64,000 nucleotides of DNA. Origin: Nyssa sinensis (Eukaryota; Streptophyta; Magnoliopsida; Cornales; Nyssaceae). Location of the stretch: assembly GCA_008638375.1 (NCBI GenBank), contig CM018041.1, positions 2,905,501 through 2,969,500 of the forward strand. Reading direction: 5' to 3'. The notes under the pieces were generated by a model, which saw only the letters and a list, made by a program, of their open reading frames with translations, searched no databases and was not told the origin of the DNA. A program made the position numbers and the translations under genes. Positions 1 to 11,394 of the stretch are shown here, piece by piece (within the stretch, counting starts at the first letter, position 1; each line of letters starts with the position of its first letter).

Positions 1-144
1 GCCTTTTGAGTAATCAAATCAAATAACTATATGTGTTCACCAAGCAGTTGTGCAGGATGGATCACATCAGTATTTGAAACTAACATCTTTCGCCAAAAAA
101 GAAAGTACTGATATGTCTAAAGGTGACCATACGAACCCACCAAC

Positions 145-2626
145 CTGTCGAATGATTTTATAGAAGACATCTAGTGTTCCCTTGTATTGAAAACAATCGG
201 GAGGACAAATAGCTACAGTACCATGAACGCCAGCACGGGTGCATGATGGAGAACACCTTAGATCTGCAAACATCTGAACAAACATATTGTGAAGAAAAAA
301 TAAATTGCATATACCAGTAGAGGACAGCCCTAAATAAAAGATTCATGTCCAACAGAAGCCCATTAGAATAGCACACAGATAATGAAGTCACAAGCCTGTA
401 CAATTAGAAAAATAGAAGTGTATATTGACTTTCAAGCATCAGTTTTTTTTTTTGCTCGATTAAGTAAAAGTTGATTAATAAGTGCTGAAAATGGGCCCCA
501 GCCCATGTTCAAGAAAGGTGTACAAAAGAAGCAATCAAAACCAAAAGGAAAAATTCAAGTCAGCCAAAAACTGCACAAAAAAATCTATGGACATTGGAGC
601 TACCACTCTGAACTACAAACAGGGAGGAGGGACTAAACTGAAAACCAAAAAACTTCAACTTTGCTCCTTCCACCTTAAATTATCAATGGTTAAGTTGGCC
701 CCCCGAGCCCCCATCTAACAAAGAAGACAAACTTTAGGTGGGTCTTCATGTGCCACACCACTTTCAAAGGGAAAGACAGAGCTCCACCACAATAGAATGA
801 TTTGACAGAAAAACCCTCCCAAGGTGACCACCACACCACCTGATTGAATCCTTCACAGCTCCATCTTCCCTCATATAGTGATTCCATTCAATAACTCAAG
901 CAAATAATATATTGCCTCCAATACCCAATCTTGGAAAGCTCTTCTGAGCTTTGGATTCCACACAACTCCACCCTCTTTCAAAGTCACAAACTCCCACAAT
1001 AGAGGCCTCTTTATCAATGCCAATTTGAAGAGCTCAGGGAATCTCCTTCAGAAGAATCAGAACTAACTTCCCAATCCACACATCATTCCAAAATCCAATC
1101 AAAAAAACTGAAGAATTTATCTTCTCCCTTCATAATGCACTTATACATGCCAACCCCATGGGATGCGTTAAGAATTCTAATGTCAACCACTCCCCTTCCT
1201 CGGGCGCATTGCCAAATTTACCTTCTATCACTTTCCTCCCACAAAGTCCCTTTTCATCCAAAATCATTTTCAAGAAGTGTTGGAGGGAGAGAGGAGAAGA
1301 AGAATCATTAGGGAGGGCGAGAGGAGAAGAAGAAGAAGAAGAAGAATCACTTTCTTTAACAAAGAAATAAACAAAATAAAAACATCCATGCATGCACAAA
1401 CACAAACATAATATGTGGATGCAATTTCTAAACCTCATGGCAAAATAAAAATCTTTTCTTTCCATCAACAAAATATATACAATTCAATAAAGGCGTAACA
1501 ACTATTCCACTCAGTCCTTGATAATGCTCAAAGTCCCAAATCCATTCCATGCAATTGTCATCACAGAGAAAGGAGACTTGCAAAGGCATCACTACAAACA
1601 AAAATAACAACTGAAAACAGCTATTATTTGCAAGAAGCATTAAAGTGCCTTACCTATCCAAAAAAAAAATTCAAGTGGCTTACATATACAGAAACAACTT
1701 TAGAAAATAAAAGCTGTGTCTGTTTCTTATAAAGAATGAGGATATGAGAGGAATGCAGGTGAAAATTTTCAGACAATTTAAGAAATCAAATATCTCTGAC
1801 TACTCATGCAGGGGTTTAAGATTGATACAGGTTCCCAAAGCTGAGCGATATGTATCCAATATAATATCTTGGTTTGTTTAGTACCAAATGCCCTGTAGCT
1901 GAGAGACAGCACTGGGAAACAAAATGGCAAGCAGAGAGGTGGGGCAATGTCTTACTCATCATTCATTATGATCCATTTCCCGTAAATTCATCAACATCTT
2001 TAAGTAATAAGTGGAAACAACATGATGAAAACTTAAGCACAAAGCTTCTACTAGATATGGGGCACAAAATACATTGTACACATACCATGTTTGGTCCAAA
2101 AAATGCCATGCGACTCGTAAGATTACTCAGAGGATGAGAATAAGGAACTCCAGCAGCCTGTGCTTGCAGCCTCGTCTGCAATATAGGATTAAGAAAAAAT
2201 GTAACTACCAAGCAGTAATCTCCAACAGTTACACAGATAGCATAGCTTAAATGACTATATAACAAGAAATTATGGAACGAGAGACCTTGAATGTACAAAT
2301 GGTCCTATATCAATCACAAACTCGAAATAAATAATTTAGATAAGTGAACAATGAAAAGAATTAAAGATAAATACCTTGACAACATCGAGTGGGTTGACAA
2401 GGATTGCCGAGAGTATGGCGGCCCCAGCAGCGGAAAGGGCTCGCACGGGGAAACCTAATTTTCCATCAGATGTCGGGTTGGGACGGTGAGGCTGAGGATG
2501 AGAAGATTCAATTTCCTCTGTCAACATCGATTCCGACATCAACGACACGTTGCAGTCAATCGCAACTCTTGAGGATTGTTCTGTACTTATCCATGGATTT
2601 TGGGTATGCTTCGATTCCTCTACCAT
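145..2626 (-). CDS. MTM1: Mitochondrial carrier, MTM1-like (5' part; three exons, gene continues past the left edge)
   Basis: This is the first part of a mitochondrial carrier family protein closely resembling plant MTM1 (manganese tracking factor for mitochondrial SOD2). MTM1 is an inner-membrane carrier linked to Mn-SOD activation and iron homeostasis. Coding exons on the minus strand are 2626-2375, 2175-2086 and 273-145 (84, 30 and 43 codons, all phase 0). Donors are AAG|GTAT, ATG|GTAT and CAG|GTTG; acceptors are TGCAG|AC and TTCAG|AT. Residues 62-84 form the first membrane helix and end in the carrier signature PLDVVK (Px[DE]xx[KR]). Exon 2 has the TRLQAQAAG stretch. Exon 3 has the Cys-containing loop MFADLRCSPSC...CPPDCFQYKG, which is distinctive for the MTM1 subgroup. 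I chose the ATG at 2626; the frame is open upstream only to a TTG. The roughly 60 residues before the first helix are low complexity and may include a targeting region. The remaining carrier repeats lie beyond position 1. Confidence 0.9.
274..2085 (-). other. Intron 2 of the MTM1-like gene
   Basis: This 1.8 kb intron separates exons 2 and 3 of the carrier gene. It contains a short purine-rich GAA microsatellite (about 1290-1347). Several short open frames on both strands do not resemble any protein I know. I see no nested gene. Confidence 0.7.
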
Positions 2627-3360
2627 CTCTTTCGGTCCTCTTTCTCTCTCTAGACCCAAAACTTATCAAAGATTGCTCAACCTGAAATGGGTCGTTGGCA
2701 AATAATTAACTTGCTGGTTCGAAGCAAAAACAATCAAATAAAGAGAGAACAATAGAGCTTCCATAGAAAGAACATAAATGTGAACTGAACCCACACGAAC
2801 ATCACAACCAAAAACACACACAAACACACACACAGACACACACACAGACAATGAATAAACGAAAACCTTCTGATCTTAGCGTTGATTATTTGCTTAAGAT
2901 GCTAGAAACATGGTATTGCCTAACAGTTTCTGAAGAAAATCAAGGGTTTTCCCATGTTCCTTGGAGAACAGGAAAAGAGAGAAATACACACCAAAAGGAG
3001 GGAGAGAAGGAGAGAACAGTCTGGACTTTAGGGCTGCATTTGATGATACCTCAGACGTTGAGCCAAAAACGCTTTCTTTATTCAACACACAACACAAAAA
3101 GTCAGAGAGAATCAAAAACCCGTTTTAAATTCCAACTGGGACCTCTTATTGGTTTTTTTTGTGTAGGCCAATCCGTCAAGAGGAGACGGTACTTTCCCTC
3201 AAATCATAACCTGGCCATGAGTGGAGACAAACACGGCCTTATTAATCAGCAAAAGGCTTTCTATTTGTGCATGGGATGGGGTCGGGGCATTCAGTTTGGT
3301 AAAGTAAAAGCGCCAATGCCACGGTTGCCACCAAACACATGGATGGCATTTACCAATTGA
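2627..3360 (-). promoter_or_regulatory. Leader and promoter region of the MTM1-like gene
   Basis: This is the 5' region of the carrier gene, read on the minus strand. A good 3' splice signal (CATTTCAG, minus strand, 2689-2682) lies about 55 bases before the ATG, so a 5'-UTR intron is plausible; no matching donor could be fixed. A (CA)n tract occupies about 2814-2850. A plus-strand frame of 169 codons (2851-3360) overlaps this region but looks like chance antisense coding. Confidence 0.35.
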
Positions 3361-4048
3361 ACAATGCCAACGTCACACCTTCTTCACTTTCTCTTTATTT
3401 ATTTATTTATTTGTTATTATTATTATTTTTTTGTATGAGTAACATAAGGTTTCTCCGGTAATTTAATGCATCTCTCGATATTAGTTCTTATAACCATTAC
3501 TAGTACTTGACCATTTTAATGTCTTTATAATCATTACTAGCACTTGACTATTTTTATGTTAAATTGTTAATACATTCAAATTTTTGTTACTTAACAGTTT
3601 GAAAGTAAATTTTTTTTCTACCTCGATTCCACTTGAATGAATAGGATCCTACTATTCAATAAAATTCATCGTGTGAATCCCGCGTTTACAAGAGAAGTGA
3701 GATAAAATTAGGATAAAAAGATTGTGTTCTTATTATTAAAACATAAATAAACTTTAAAGAATTTCACGAGAGTATATAGATGAAAATGTTATATAAAATG
3801 AGATTTCTACTAAGTAGATGTTTGTTTGGTGACTATTAGTACACACTTTACAAAAGTAGTTTAGAAGAATTTTTCTACTAATGCACCTTTGTATATTATG
3901 GAAATCAAAATCTTGAAACAAGCTTTATAAACACAAAAGTGAGACTGCAGAAGCTCTCCCAAATAAAAGTCTTGAAGTTTCTTCCATCATCCAGAAGAGA
4001 TTAGATTGTGTAATGGTAAATCTAAATATTCTGACAGTTAAACATTAA

Positions 4049-4058
4049 TATATATGTG

Positions 4059-4138
<80 letters not shown>
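4049..4138. repeat. Compound microsatellite (TA)n(GA)n
   Basis: A (TA/TG)n run at 4049-4080 abuts an uninterrupted (GA)29 run at 4081-4138. Translations across it give only Tyr-Ile or Leu-Ser repeats, so frames here are not genes. Confidence 0.97.
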
Positions 4139-4141
<3 letters not shown>

Positions 4142-5504
4142 CTCGCCAAAGTATGTGGGCTTGACATGAGCCAAGGAAAATTGAAGCCGTTTGAGCGATC
4201 TTGGGTTGAACTAAGTTGGGCCTCTCCCGCACGGGCGGGCCAGCATTTTTTATCATTCATTTTCTAAATTAGGCCATCTAATAAAAAAAACACTTGGATT
4301 AGGTAGGTCTAATTGCTCATAAGTTCATTGTGGGCCTAGTTGTGTACGATGGGCCCCTTGGCTGGTGCCAGAACTGCACTCACTTTGTGATCAGTAAAAC
4401 TGTTTCATTCTGATTTGGATGCCACCGGAGAAAGATTATTTACATCTAACTCTTCTTCTTACATTCTCTAAAAAATTAGAAACTTGTGCATTGAAATTAA
4501 AAAATTATTTCACGAGTCTGTTACATGGTTTGACGTCTTTTATAATTTTAGTAATTTATGAAGTTTACGTGAGATTCATTGTATTAGAAGAATCATAAAA
4601 GTCAGTCACATCATGTGACAGATTCGTAAAATAATTTTTCAGTTGAGGTAACCCTATTTCATCATCTATGTTTAGAATGATTTGGGGCATATAAATATTG
4701 TGTTGGAAAATCAGTATAGTATATCCTTTTTTATTTTTTAGCATATATAAAACAAATATAGGCATTTTATACAGCATACATATAAGTTATATATATAGGT
4801 ATTTACACAAACGAAGTGCTTTTGTGTGTTTGGACATATGAGTTTTAAATCTATATTTAGAAAATGACTTTATGAAAAAAAAATTAGTAAGTCATTTTCA
4901 AGTTTTACAAGTTATTCTTATTTTATTTTTTTCTAAAAACTATATTAAGTAATTTTCAGTCAAGTAAATATCAAAATATAGTGAAAATATTGAACAAAAA
5001 ATATTTCACATCGAAACAAATTGAACATACTTCTAATACAAGAATTCCCCCATTGAAATCTCCACCTCAACGAATCTCGTTCAAATTCTTCGGCACAGCT
5101 TCACAGTTAAATTCCTTTTTGTTGGACTCTAGCACGTTCTGTACAAGAAAACCATTACACAAGTTTTGTAGTAATTAATTAACATTTTTGCAAAACGGTA
5201 GCCCTTAAATATTCCAGCTAGATAACTCTTTTACTTCTTACAATTTGACTTTCATATTACAATTTTATGAAATATGGATTTTGTATTATATAATTATGTT
5301 AATTAAAGTTGTGACATGTACTCTAAATATTTCTATTACCTAATTTAAAGTCAAGTATTATTTTTTAATTTATTATCATAAACAATAAAGTAAATTTTTT
5401 TTTTTTTATCTCTGTAACTAATTTCATTTAAAATAATAAATTTTTATATTAAAATATAATGTAAATTGTGAATCAACCATTCAATTTAAGGAAGTTAATT
5501 ATAA

Positions 5505-5640
5505 GGATAGAACAAGTGGTAAGATTGTCCAACACAGGTGAGGAGATATCTTGTTCGAGTCTTGGGATCACTTACTCGAAATGAAATTGCGTTTTATCGG
5601 TGTACATGATTAATAAAATTTTGTGTGATATTGAAAAATA
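5505..5640 (+). mobile_element. SINE-like relic with pol III promoter boxes
   Basis: An A-box-like TAGAACAAGTGG (near 5508) is followed about 45 bases later by a B-box-like TTGTTCGAGTC (5551-5561), the spacing expected of a tRNA-derived SINE. The body continues into an AT-rich tail with no coding potential. No target-site duplication was found, so the boundaries are approximate. Confidence 0.45.
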
Positions 5641-6114
5641 ATTTATGCACGTATCTTTCAAAACAACTGGTCCTCCTCGTATCAAAAAAAAAAGAAGAAG
5701 CAAGAACTTACCCTTAAATTGATGACACAGTGATTTGAGATTGTTTTACCATCTAGAATTTCCATACACAATAATTTATATTCATAGAAACTCATCAAGA
5801 CTTTATTATAATTAACTTTGTCATTATGATAAAAAAAAATTAATAATAGGTGAACTCATTCGAGCTGGTTGCAATCAGATTGAACAGACTCAGAACTTCC
5901 AATCTAACTCCAAGATATGAACAATATTCAAAGACAGCTGACAGCTTATCAACCCTAATCTCAAGACAATAAACCACACCGTGCCCAAACTGAACCATAA
6001 TAAGCCGAATTGACTCCATCTTCCTCTATTTTGGCTTTCTTCACTTGGACTTAATTAACCTGCAAAAAAGGACCATTGTAACATGCATAGAACTTTCTTC
6101 ATGTCCCATAAAAG

Positions 6115-6153
6115 GCATATCCTTGATTTTTACTAAGGGAATTAAGAATATCC
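6115..6153 (+). promoter_or_regulatory. Two P1BS (PHR1-binding) motifs upstream of the PHT1 gene
   Basis: GCATATCC (6115-6122) and GAATATCC (6146-6153) both fit the P1BS consensus GNATATNC, bound by PHR1-type MYB factors under phosphate starvation. They are 31 bp apart, start to start, and lie about 150-180 bp before the ATG. Paired P1BS sites are typical of Pi-starvation-induced PHT1 promoters. The match is by eye; a single site is expected often by chance in AT-rich DNA, but two so close is less likely. Confidence 0.6.
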
Positions 6154-6217
6154 TCTGGGTATCCTTCTTGTTATGACCTTATGGCATAGTTTTATACGTC
6201 CCTTAATCCCAAATCAA

Positions 6218-6226
6218 CTATATAAT
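6218..6226 (+). promoter_or_regulatory. TATA box of the PHT1 gene
   Basis: CTATATAAT lies about 75 bp before the ATG at 6298, which would put transcription start near 6250 and give a leader of roughly 45-50 nt. Confidence 0.6.
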
Positions 6227-6297
6227 GTTTCACATTAATCCTCAGCTAAACAAGCAATTATCCAAGCAATTAAGTTCATCATCAACATTTGACAAGG

Positions 6298-7865
6298 ATG
6301 TCTTCCAACAACCTTGCCGTGCTCAATGCTCTTGACACTGCACGCACCCAATGGTATCATGTTACCGCTATTGTGATCGCCGGCATGGGCTTCTTCACTG
6401 ATGCTTATGATCTCTTCTGCATTTCCACTATCAGCAAGCTCTTGGGTCGTCTTTATTACTACGATCCTTCTTCCAAAAAGCCGGGAAAGCTCCCTCACAA
6501 TGTTAACAACTTTGTTATTGGCGTCGCTCTTGTTGGAACCTTAACTGGTCAGCTCGTTTTTGGCTGGCTTGGTGACAAGCTAGGCAGAAAGAAAGTTTAT
6601 GGGGTCACTCTTATTCTCATGGTCATCTGTGCCATTTGCTCTGGCCTGTCTTTCGGCTCATCGGCACAATCTGTGATTACTACTCTTTGTTTCTTTAGAT
6701 TCTGGCTAGGGTTTGGCATTGGCGGCGACTATCCTCTTTCCGCCACCATTATGTCCTGAATATGCCAATAAGAAAACCCGTGGGGCGTTTATAGCGGCCG
6801 GTTTTCGCCATGCAAGGTGTTGGTATCATTTTTGCCGGGCTGATGTCCATGACTATATCTAAAATTTTCCTCACTGAAGTATGCAGGTCCAAAATTTAAG
6901 GACGAACCGGATCCTTTCAACAGGAACCTGAGGCCGATTTCATGTGGCGTATCGTGTTGATGATTGGAGCTTTGCCAGCACTTCTGACTTACTACTGGAG
7001 AATGAAGATGCCTGAAACTGGTCGTTACACCGCCATTATCGAAGGAAATGCCAAACAAGCTGCCATTGACATGGGTCGTGTTCTTGAAATCGAAATCCAA
7101 GCTGATCAAGACAAATTAGCCCAATTCAAGTCTGCAAACAACTACTCGTTATTCTCCAAAGAGTTCTTTCATCGACATGGGCTTCACCTAATAGGAACCG
7201 CCACCACATGGTTCTTGTTGGACATAGCTTTCTACAGCCAAAACCTAACCCAGAAGGATATATTTCCGACGATGGGTCTCACCAATAAAGATGTTGAAGT
7301 GAGCGCACTCAGAGAAGTGTTCGAGACGTCGCGTGCCATGTTCGTGATTGCCTTGCTTGGGACATTCCCTGGTTACTGGTTCACTGTCGTCTTCATTGAA
7401 AGCATCGGTCGATTCTACATACAACTGGTGGGCTTCTTCATGATGTCCGTCTTCATGCTGATTATGGGGTTCAAATATGAATATCTCAGACAGGAGGAGC
7501 ATAAATGGGTGTTTGCAGCTTTATATGGGCTGACCTTCTTCTTCGCAAACTTCGGCCCCAACAGCACAACTTTTGTTCTGCCGGCGGAGCTGTTCCCTAC
7601 CAGGCTGAGATCAACGTGTCACGCGATCAGTGCCGCGTCTGGAAAGGCGGGGGCGATGATCGGTGCGTTCGGAGTGCAGAGCTACACATTGGATGAAGAC
7701 GTCAACAAAATTAAGCGTGCCATGAAGTTTTTGGCATTTACAAATATGTTAGGGTTTGCCTGCACATTCTTAGTTACAGAAACCAAAGGGCGGTCGTTGG
7801 AGGAAATATCCGGCGAGGATGGCGGCGTCGAGAATGAATCCCAAAGGGCAGCAAACCACCAGTGA
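6298..7865 (+). pseudogene. PHT1: PHT1-family high-affinity phosphate:H+ symporter, frame-disrupted
   Basis: Plant PHT1 proteins are plasma-membrane phosphate/proton symporters of the major facilitator superfamily, with 12 membrane helices and about 520-540 residues. The span here (1568 bp, no introns) has that length. The ATG at 6298 gives an N-terminus close to the family ([14 protein letters not shown], then [13 protein letters not shown]); an in-frame TTG just upstream is not a likely start. The family signature [12 protein letters not shown] occupies residues 142-153 and then the frame breaks. Reading on by homology needs a frame change at about 6755 (extra C), about 6810 (extra G), between about 6870 and 6878, and between about 6895 and 6927. 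From 6927 to the TGA at 7863-7865 the frame is intact and fully PHT1-like: the LLDIAFYSQNLTQKDIF helix, GPNSTTFVLPAELFPTR, and a C-terminus with ETKGRSLEEISGE. Either this is a young pseudogene or the assembly has local errors. As written it would yield only a 153-residue fragment. Confidence 0.9.
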
Positions 7866-7969
7866 TCTGAATCGCCTCTAAGGATCTGTTTGGTTGCAGA
7901 AGTGTTTTGTTCGGCAGGTCTACCACTTGGTCTAGTATAAATACATATATTAAACACATATACAGGGTT

Positions 7970-7975
7970 AATAAA
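7970..7975 (+). terminator. Candidate poly(A) signal after PHT1
   Basis: AATAAA lies about 105 nt after the PHT1 stop codon, in the expected position for a plant near-upstream element. Confidence 0.4.
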
Positions 7976-8268
7976 TGGGGATAGAAAAATGGGTTTCTGT
8001 CTGAAGGTTGTGTCATGTGTTCTGTATTATACATCTCCTACAAAATAAGAATGCTGATGTAGTGATTGGCATGGTTGTATTCAAGCGGGAGATTTTTTAT
8101 TTTTTTTTAATAATTCAATGTCTGGGAAGCTTTAATTTCTGTTAAGTTATTGCTGCCAAATGAAATGAAATTTTTTCTTTTTCTACAAATTTGCCTCCCC
8201 TTCTTTGAGTTATTTGTATGGTTTAATTTTTTAGATTAGTATTTATTGAGTTTAGTTGGATTAAGTTG

Positions 8269-8365
8269 TAACGCGTTAATTATGTTAGTTTTAATTAAAA
8301 ATTTAAGTCAAGTCTCATATGTATAACGCGTTAATTATGTTAGTTTTAATTAAAAATTTAAGTCA
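8269..8365. repeat. 42-bp exact tandem duplication
   Basis: The segment at 8269-8310 (starting TAACGCGTTAATTATG and ending TTTAAGTCA) recurs without change at 8324-8365, giving a 55-bp period. The identity implies a recent event. It lies in the spacer between PHT1 and PDV1. Confidence 0.9.
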
Positions 8366-8720
8366 GTCTGTATAATTAAGTTAAAAGAAATGTGCCATTT
8401 AAGCTAATGGTGTGATACATATTGTTACACTTTAAACACATAATTTTAGGATTACATGATTTAGAATTGATGTTCACAGTTTAGTATCCAAATCCCGTTT
8501 TAACGGAACAAACGCGCCCGCCAAACGCCCCCTTCAAATAAAAAGCCCATTGTCTCTCGAAACCCCACGCCAGGGCCCTTCTGCCTTAACAGACCAAAAA
8601 GCACACACAAGATAAGACAATAGTGGAGAAACTTCACCTAACCGGGCCGAAGCCCTAGAAAACTCTTTCCCAATTTTTGTTCTTACTCTATATTACTTTC
8701 CCAATTATTCTTCTTTCCTC

Positions 8721-11394
8721 ATGAAATGGGAAATGGAGCTCGAAGAGATTGAAGCAGTTCTCGAGAAAATCTGGGATTTACATGACAAACTCAGCGATGC
8801 CATTCACTCCATTTCCAGAACTCACTATCTCAATTCCGTCAAGTCCCTCAGAAAATCAGATGATGTTTTCATTCCTCGCAGCTTCGAGAAAAAGAAACCC
8901 TTCCACGATTCCGACGACAATCATCGAGCTGGATTCGTTTTCATGAAGGATTTCAGAGTCGACGACGATGACTCGGTGATTCAAGAGGCCAAGAGTCTAA
9001 ATGCCATCCGTACCGCCCTCGAGAACCTCGAAGACCAGCTCGAGTTCTTACATGTAAGTTGCTTTCTAGGGTTTCCTTGTAATTTTTTGCTTGCTTTTTG
9101 AATCCCCTCTTTGTATTTTGCTAAGAAAGTGGAGAGAGACGGGAAAGGAATTGAAATTTGAGCTGTACGTTTTTTTTTTCTTGTGCAAAATAAACATGCC
9201 AGCTAATTTGAGTGAGTTATTTTCTTGGAAATTAGATGGAGCGTTCCAGGATTTCTGGAACAGTGTCTTTGATTGAGATGGAGATTGATATTTGTTTTTG
9301 TTTGCTAATTTAGGTTTTATATAAGTTTGTTTGAACCTGTGTTTTGACATAGTTGAAGAAATTGCTAGAAATTTATGTATATATTTTGTGCTTTCTTGAA
9401 ATGTATGCTTATAGACAATTGTCGATGATTTTTTGTTGATTAGAGGAATAATTTGTTGGAGTAAATCAGAGCCACAATTGGAATAAGATGAAAGTATCAG
9501 CTGGTAATAATTTCATCTCTTCAATTTAGTGATAATTTTAGAATCAATCCGAGCTTTTGATAGACCAGCTAACGAAGGGAAGGGTTTAAATTTTGTTTAT
9601 TGAAGTAGATATACAAATTTCAAGAGGAGTGCGGTGTAGTTTGCAGAACTCACTGCCAAGGATCATTAAGAAGTCGAAAACATTAATTAAGTGCCTTATT
9701 GTTTGGTTCACTATTTCTCTTAAATATTTGTACACTATTGTTCTGGTATGGGAAGTGAGTTTAATTGTACGCTTGGTAGTCACTGCTTATATGTTGTTTC
9801 CTCTGTTTTGTTAGTGAGCTGACTATGTTGTAGTGGTTGTTAATGAGGTGAAAAAAATCAAATTTGCAACCACTTTTTTTAGCGTGTTATGTGAATTACT
9901 TGTGCTTTAGACTTGGACAAAAAACCAATTGATGGCTTGTGATAAACTAACTTCTGCTTGCGAGTTCTCCATGTTTCGTTTAAGAGCGGCTTGTTTTGGA
10001 TGTTGTCTCCTATAGTGATTGATGATACATTCACTATAATTATTATTATATTATGATATTCAGCATTTCAGCCCCCTTTCGTCATTTCAGCTCCTTGCAA
10101 CCTGATTGTAAGTAGTAAAACATATGCTTATATTTTGAAAATTCATTCATCAATGGTTGAGAATATGCATCTTGAGTTAGTACTAGCATGAGAACAAATG
10201 GAGGTGAGGATAAATCGATTTCCAATTAAAATAGGCTTTTATGAAGTATTAACATTGAGCCTCTATATTGTGGTATGGGTGGTTAACTTAATTTTAGTTT
10301 ACAATATTGTGTTGAACAGAAGTTAGAAATGTAGAAAATCATTATGAAATCTAAAGGTTCTGCTATAGAAAGCAAGATTAACATCATATATTGCATATTC
10401 TTTGTCATTCTGGGGTAGAAATGAGGGAATAGTGAATGGCCCATAACATCAATTGAAGAGAGGTCCCTCTGATGTACTGTTGGATAAACATGTTTAGAGA
10501 CTTTGATAATAGATGTGATAGACTATTGTTAGTAGAAGTGTGGCCTTGGATTGAATAATATGGCCAACTCCAGATTGTCGAAAATGGGGCTATGTTGAGT
10601 TGAGTTATGGTGCCATCATGTTGGTTGATACTATTTTTCTTTTTTCTTTTTTTGGGTGGCAGTTTATGGATTGTTTATATGGCTTTATAGATGGTTCTTA
10701 TGTCAGAATATTACTTTTTTTCTGCCTTGCTATTCTCATTTGGAGCATTCAGATCTGTTACGCAGTTAACTACCTATTTTGGCATGAGACTGTGAGTGGG
10801 TGTATGTGCATATATGTGTAATTATATTGTAAATTTGTGAATTATTTTGAATGTTTTGTTCTCCAGACTGTCCAAATACAGCAGCGGGCAGAGAGAGATG
10901 CTGCAATTGCTCGCTTAGAGCAAAGCCGGATTGTTCTTGCAATGAGATTGGCTGAACACCAGGGGAAGAAGTACAAAGTCATTGAAGAGGCTCGAGCTTT
11001 TGTTGGTGATGTACACGACGCAGATCACTTTGTTTCACCAGAGAAACTTTATGGTTCAGCAGCATGTCCACCTGGTGAGAACTTTGCACACGATGGAGTG
11101 AAGAGGTCAAATATTCTCATCAAATTTTTCATATCTACTTTTAATTTTGCCAAGAAATCCCTTAGATTGGATCATATGGGTGGGATATTGGGCAATGCTG
11201 CTTTAGTGGCAGTAAGCATGCTTGCGTTGCTGCATCTGCAACAAGTAGGTTGTAAGGACAGATACATTTTAGACCTCCCACAAAAGCAAGATGATGTCAT
11301 CTACAACAGAAATGTGACAGAAGTTTCTCGACCAGACGGTTCTTCATCCAGTGGTGATATAACCCACTTGGATGTGTTGTTGGCTAGGGGCTAA
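8721..11394 (+). CDS. PDV1: Plastid division protein PDV1 (two exons, complete)
   Basis: PDV1 is a chloroplast outer-envelope protein that recruits the dynamin ARC5/DRP5B to the division site and contacts PARC6 across the envelope. Exons are 8721-9053 and 10867-11394, joined by a 1.8 kb intron (donor CAT|GTAAGT, acceptor CTCCAG|AC, phase 0), giving 286 residues; Arabidopsis PDV1 has about 272. The N-terminus MKWEMELEEIEAVLEKIW is nearly that of Arabidopsis PDV1. The predicted cytosolic coiled-coil region includes QEAKSLNAIRTALENLEDQL and the conserved block IARLEQSRIVLAMRLAEHQGK. A single membrane helix lies at about residues 218-237. The short C-terminal tail ends HLDVLLARG, keeping the terminal glycine that the PDV proteins share. 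The start is the first ATG, with no competing upstream frame. No defects seen. Confidence 0.96.
9054..10866 (+). other. Intron of PDV1
   Basis: The intron is AT/T-rich, as expected of a plant intron, with canonical splice ends. It contains small open frames (for example 10600-10821, hydrophobic) that match nothing recognisable and are probably chance. No nested gene or repeat was identified. Confidence 0.75.

Larger units (their letters stand above)
3361..6110. other. Intergenic spacer between the MTM1-like and PHT1 genes
   Basis: This AT-rich spacer has no convincing gene. It holds a TTTA/TTA microsatellite (about 3394-3428), a compound (TA)n(GA)n tract at 4049-4138 and a tRNA-derived SINE-like relic near 5505-5640. 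The rest is low-complexity sequence. Confidence 0.6.

Noticed and set aside
2851..3360. 169-codon plus-strand ORF with a true ATG
   Set aside because: It lies antisense across the presumed promoter and leader of the MTM1-like gene, has no recognisable domain and shows no splice or promoter signals of its own.
4038..4260. Leu-Ser repeat ORFs on the minus strand
   Set aside because: They are translations of a GA microsatellite.
6755..6927. Possibility that the PHT1 break is an intron
   Set aside because: Recognisable PHT1 protein sequence continues through the interval in shifting frames, so it is coding sequence with indels, not an intron. PHT1 genes also usually have no intron here.
10600..10821. 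Hydrophobic 73-codon ORF inside the PDV1 intron
   Set aside because: A T-rich intron naturally yields Phe/Leu/Ile-rich frames; no homology or separate promoter.
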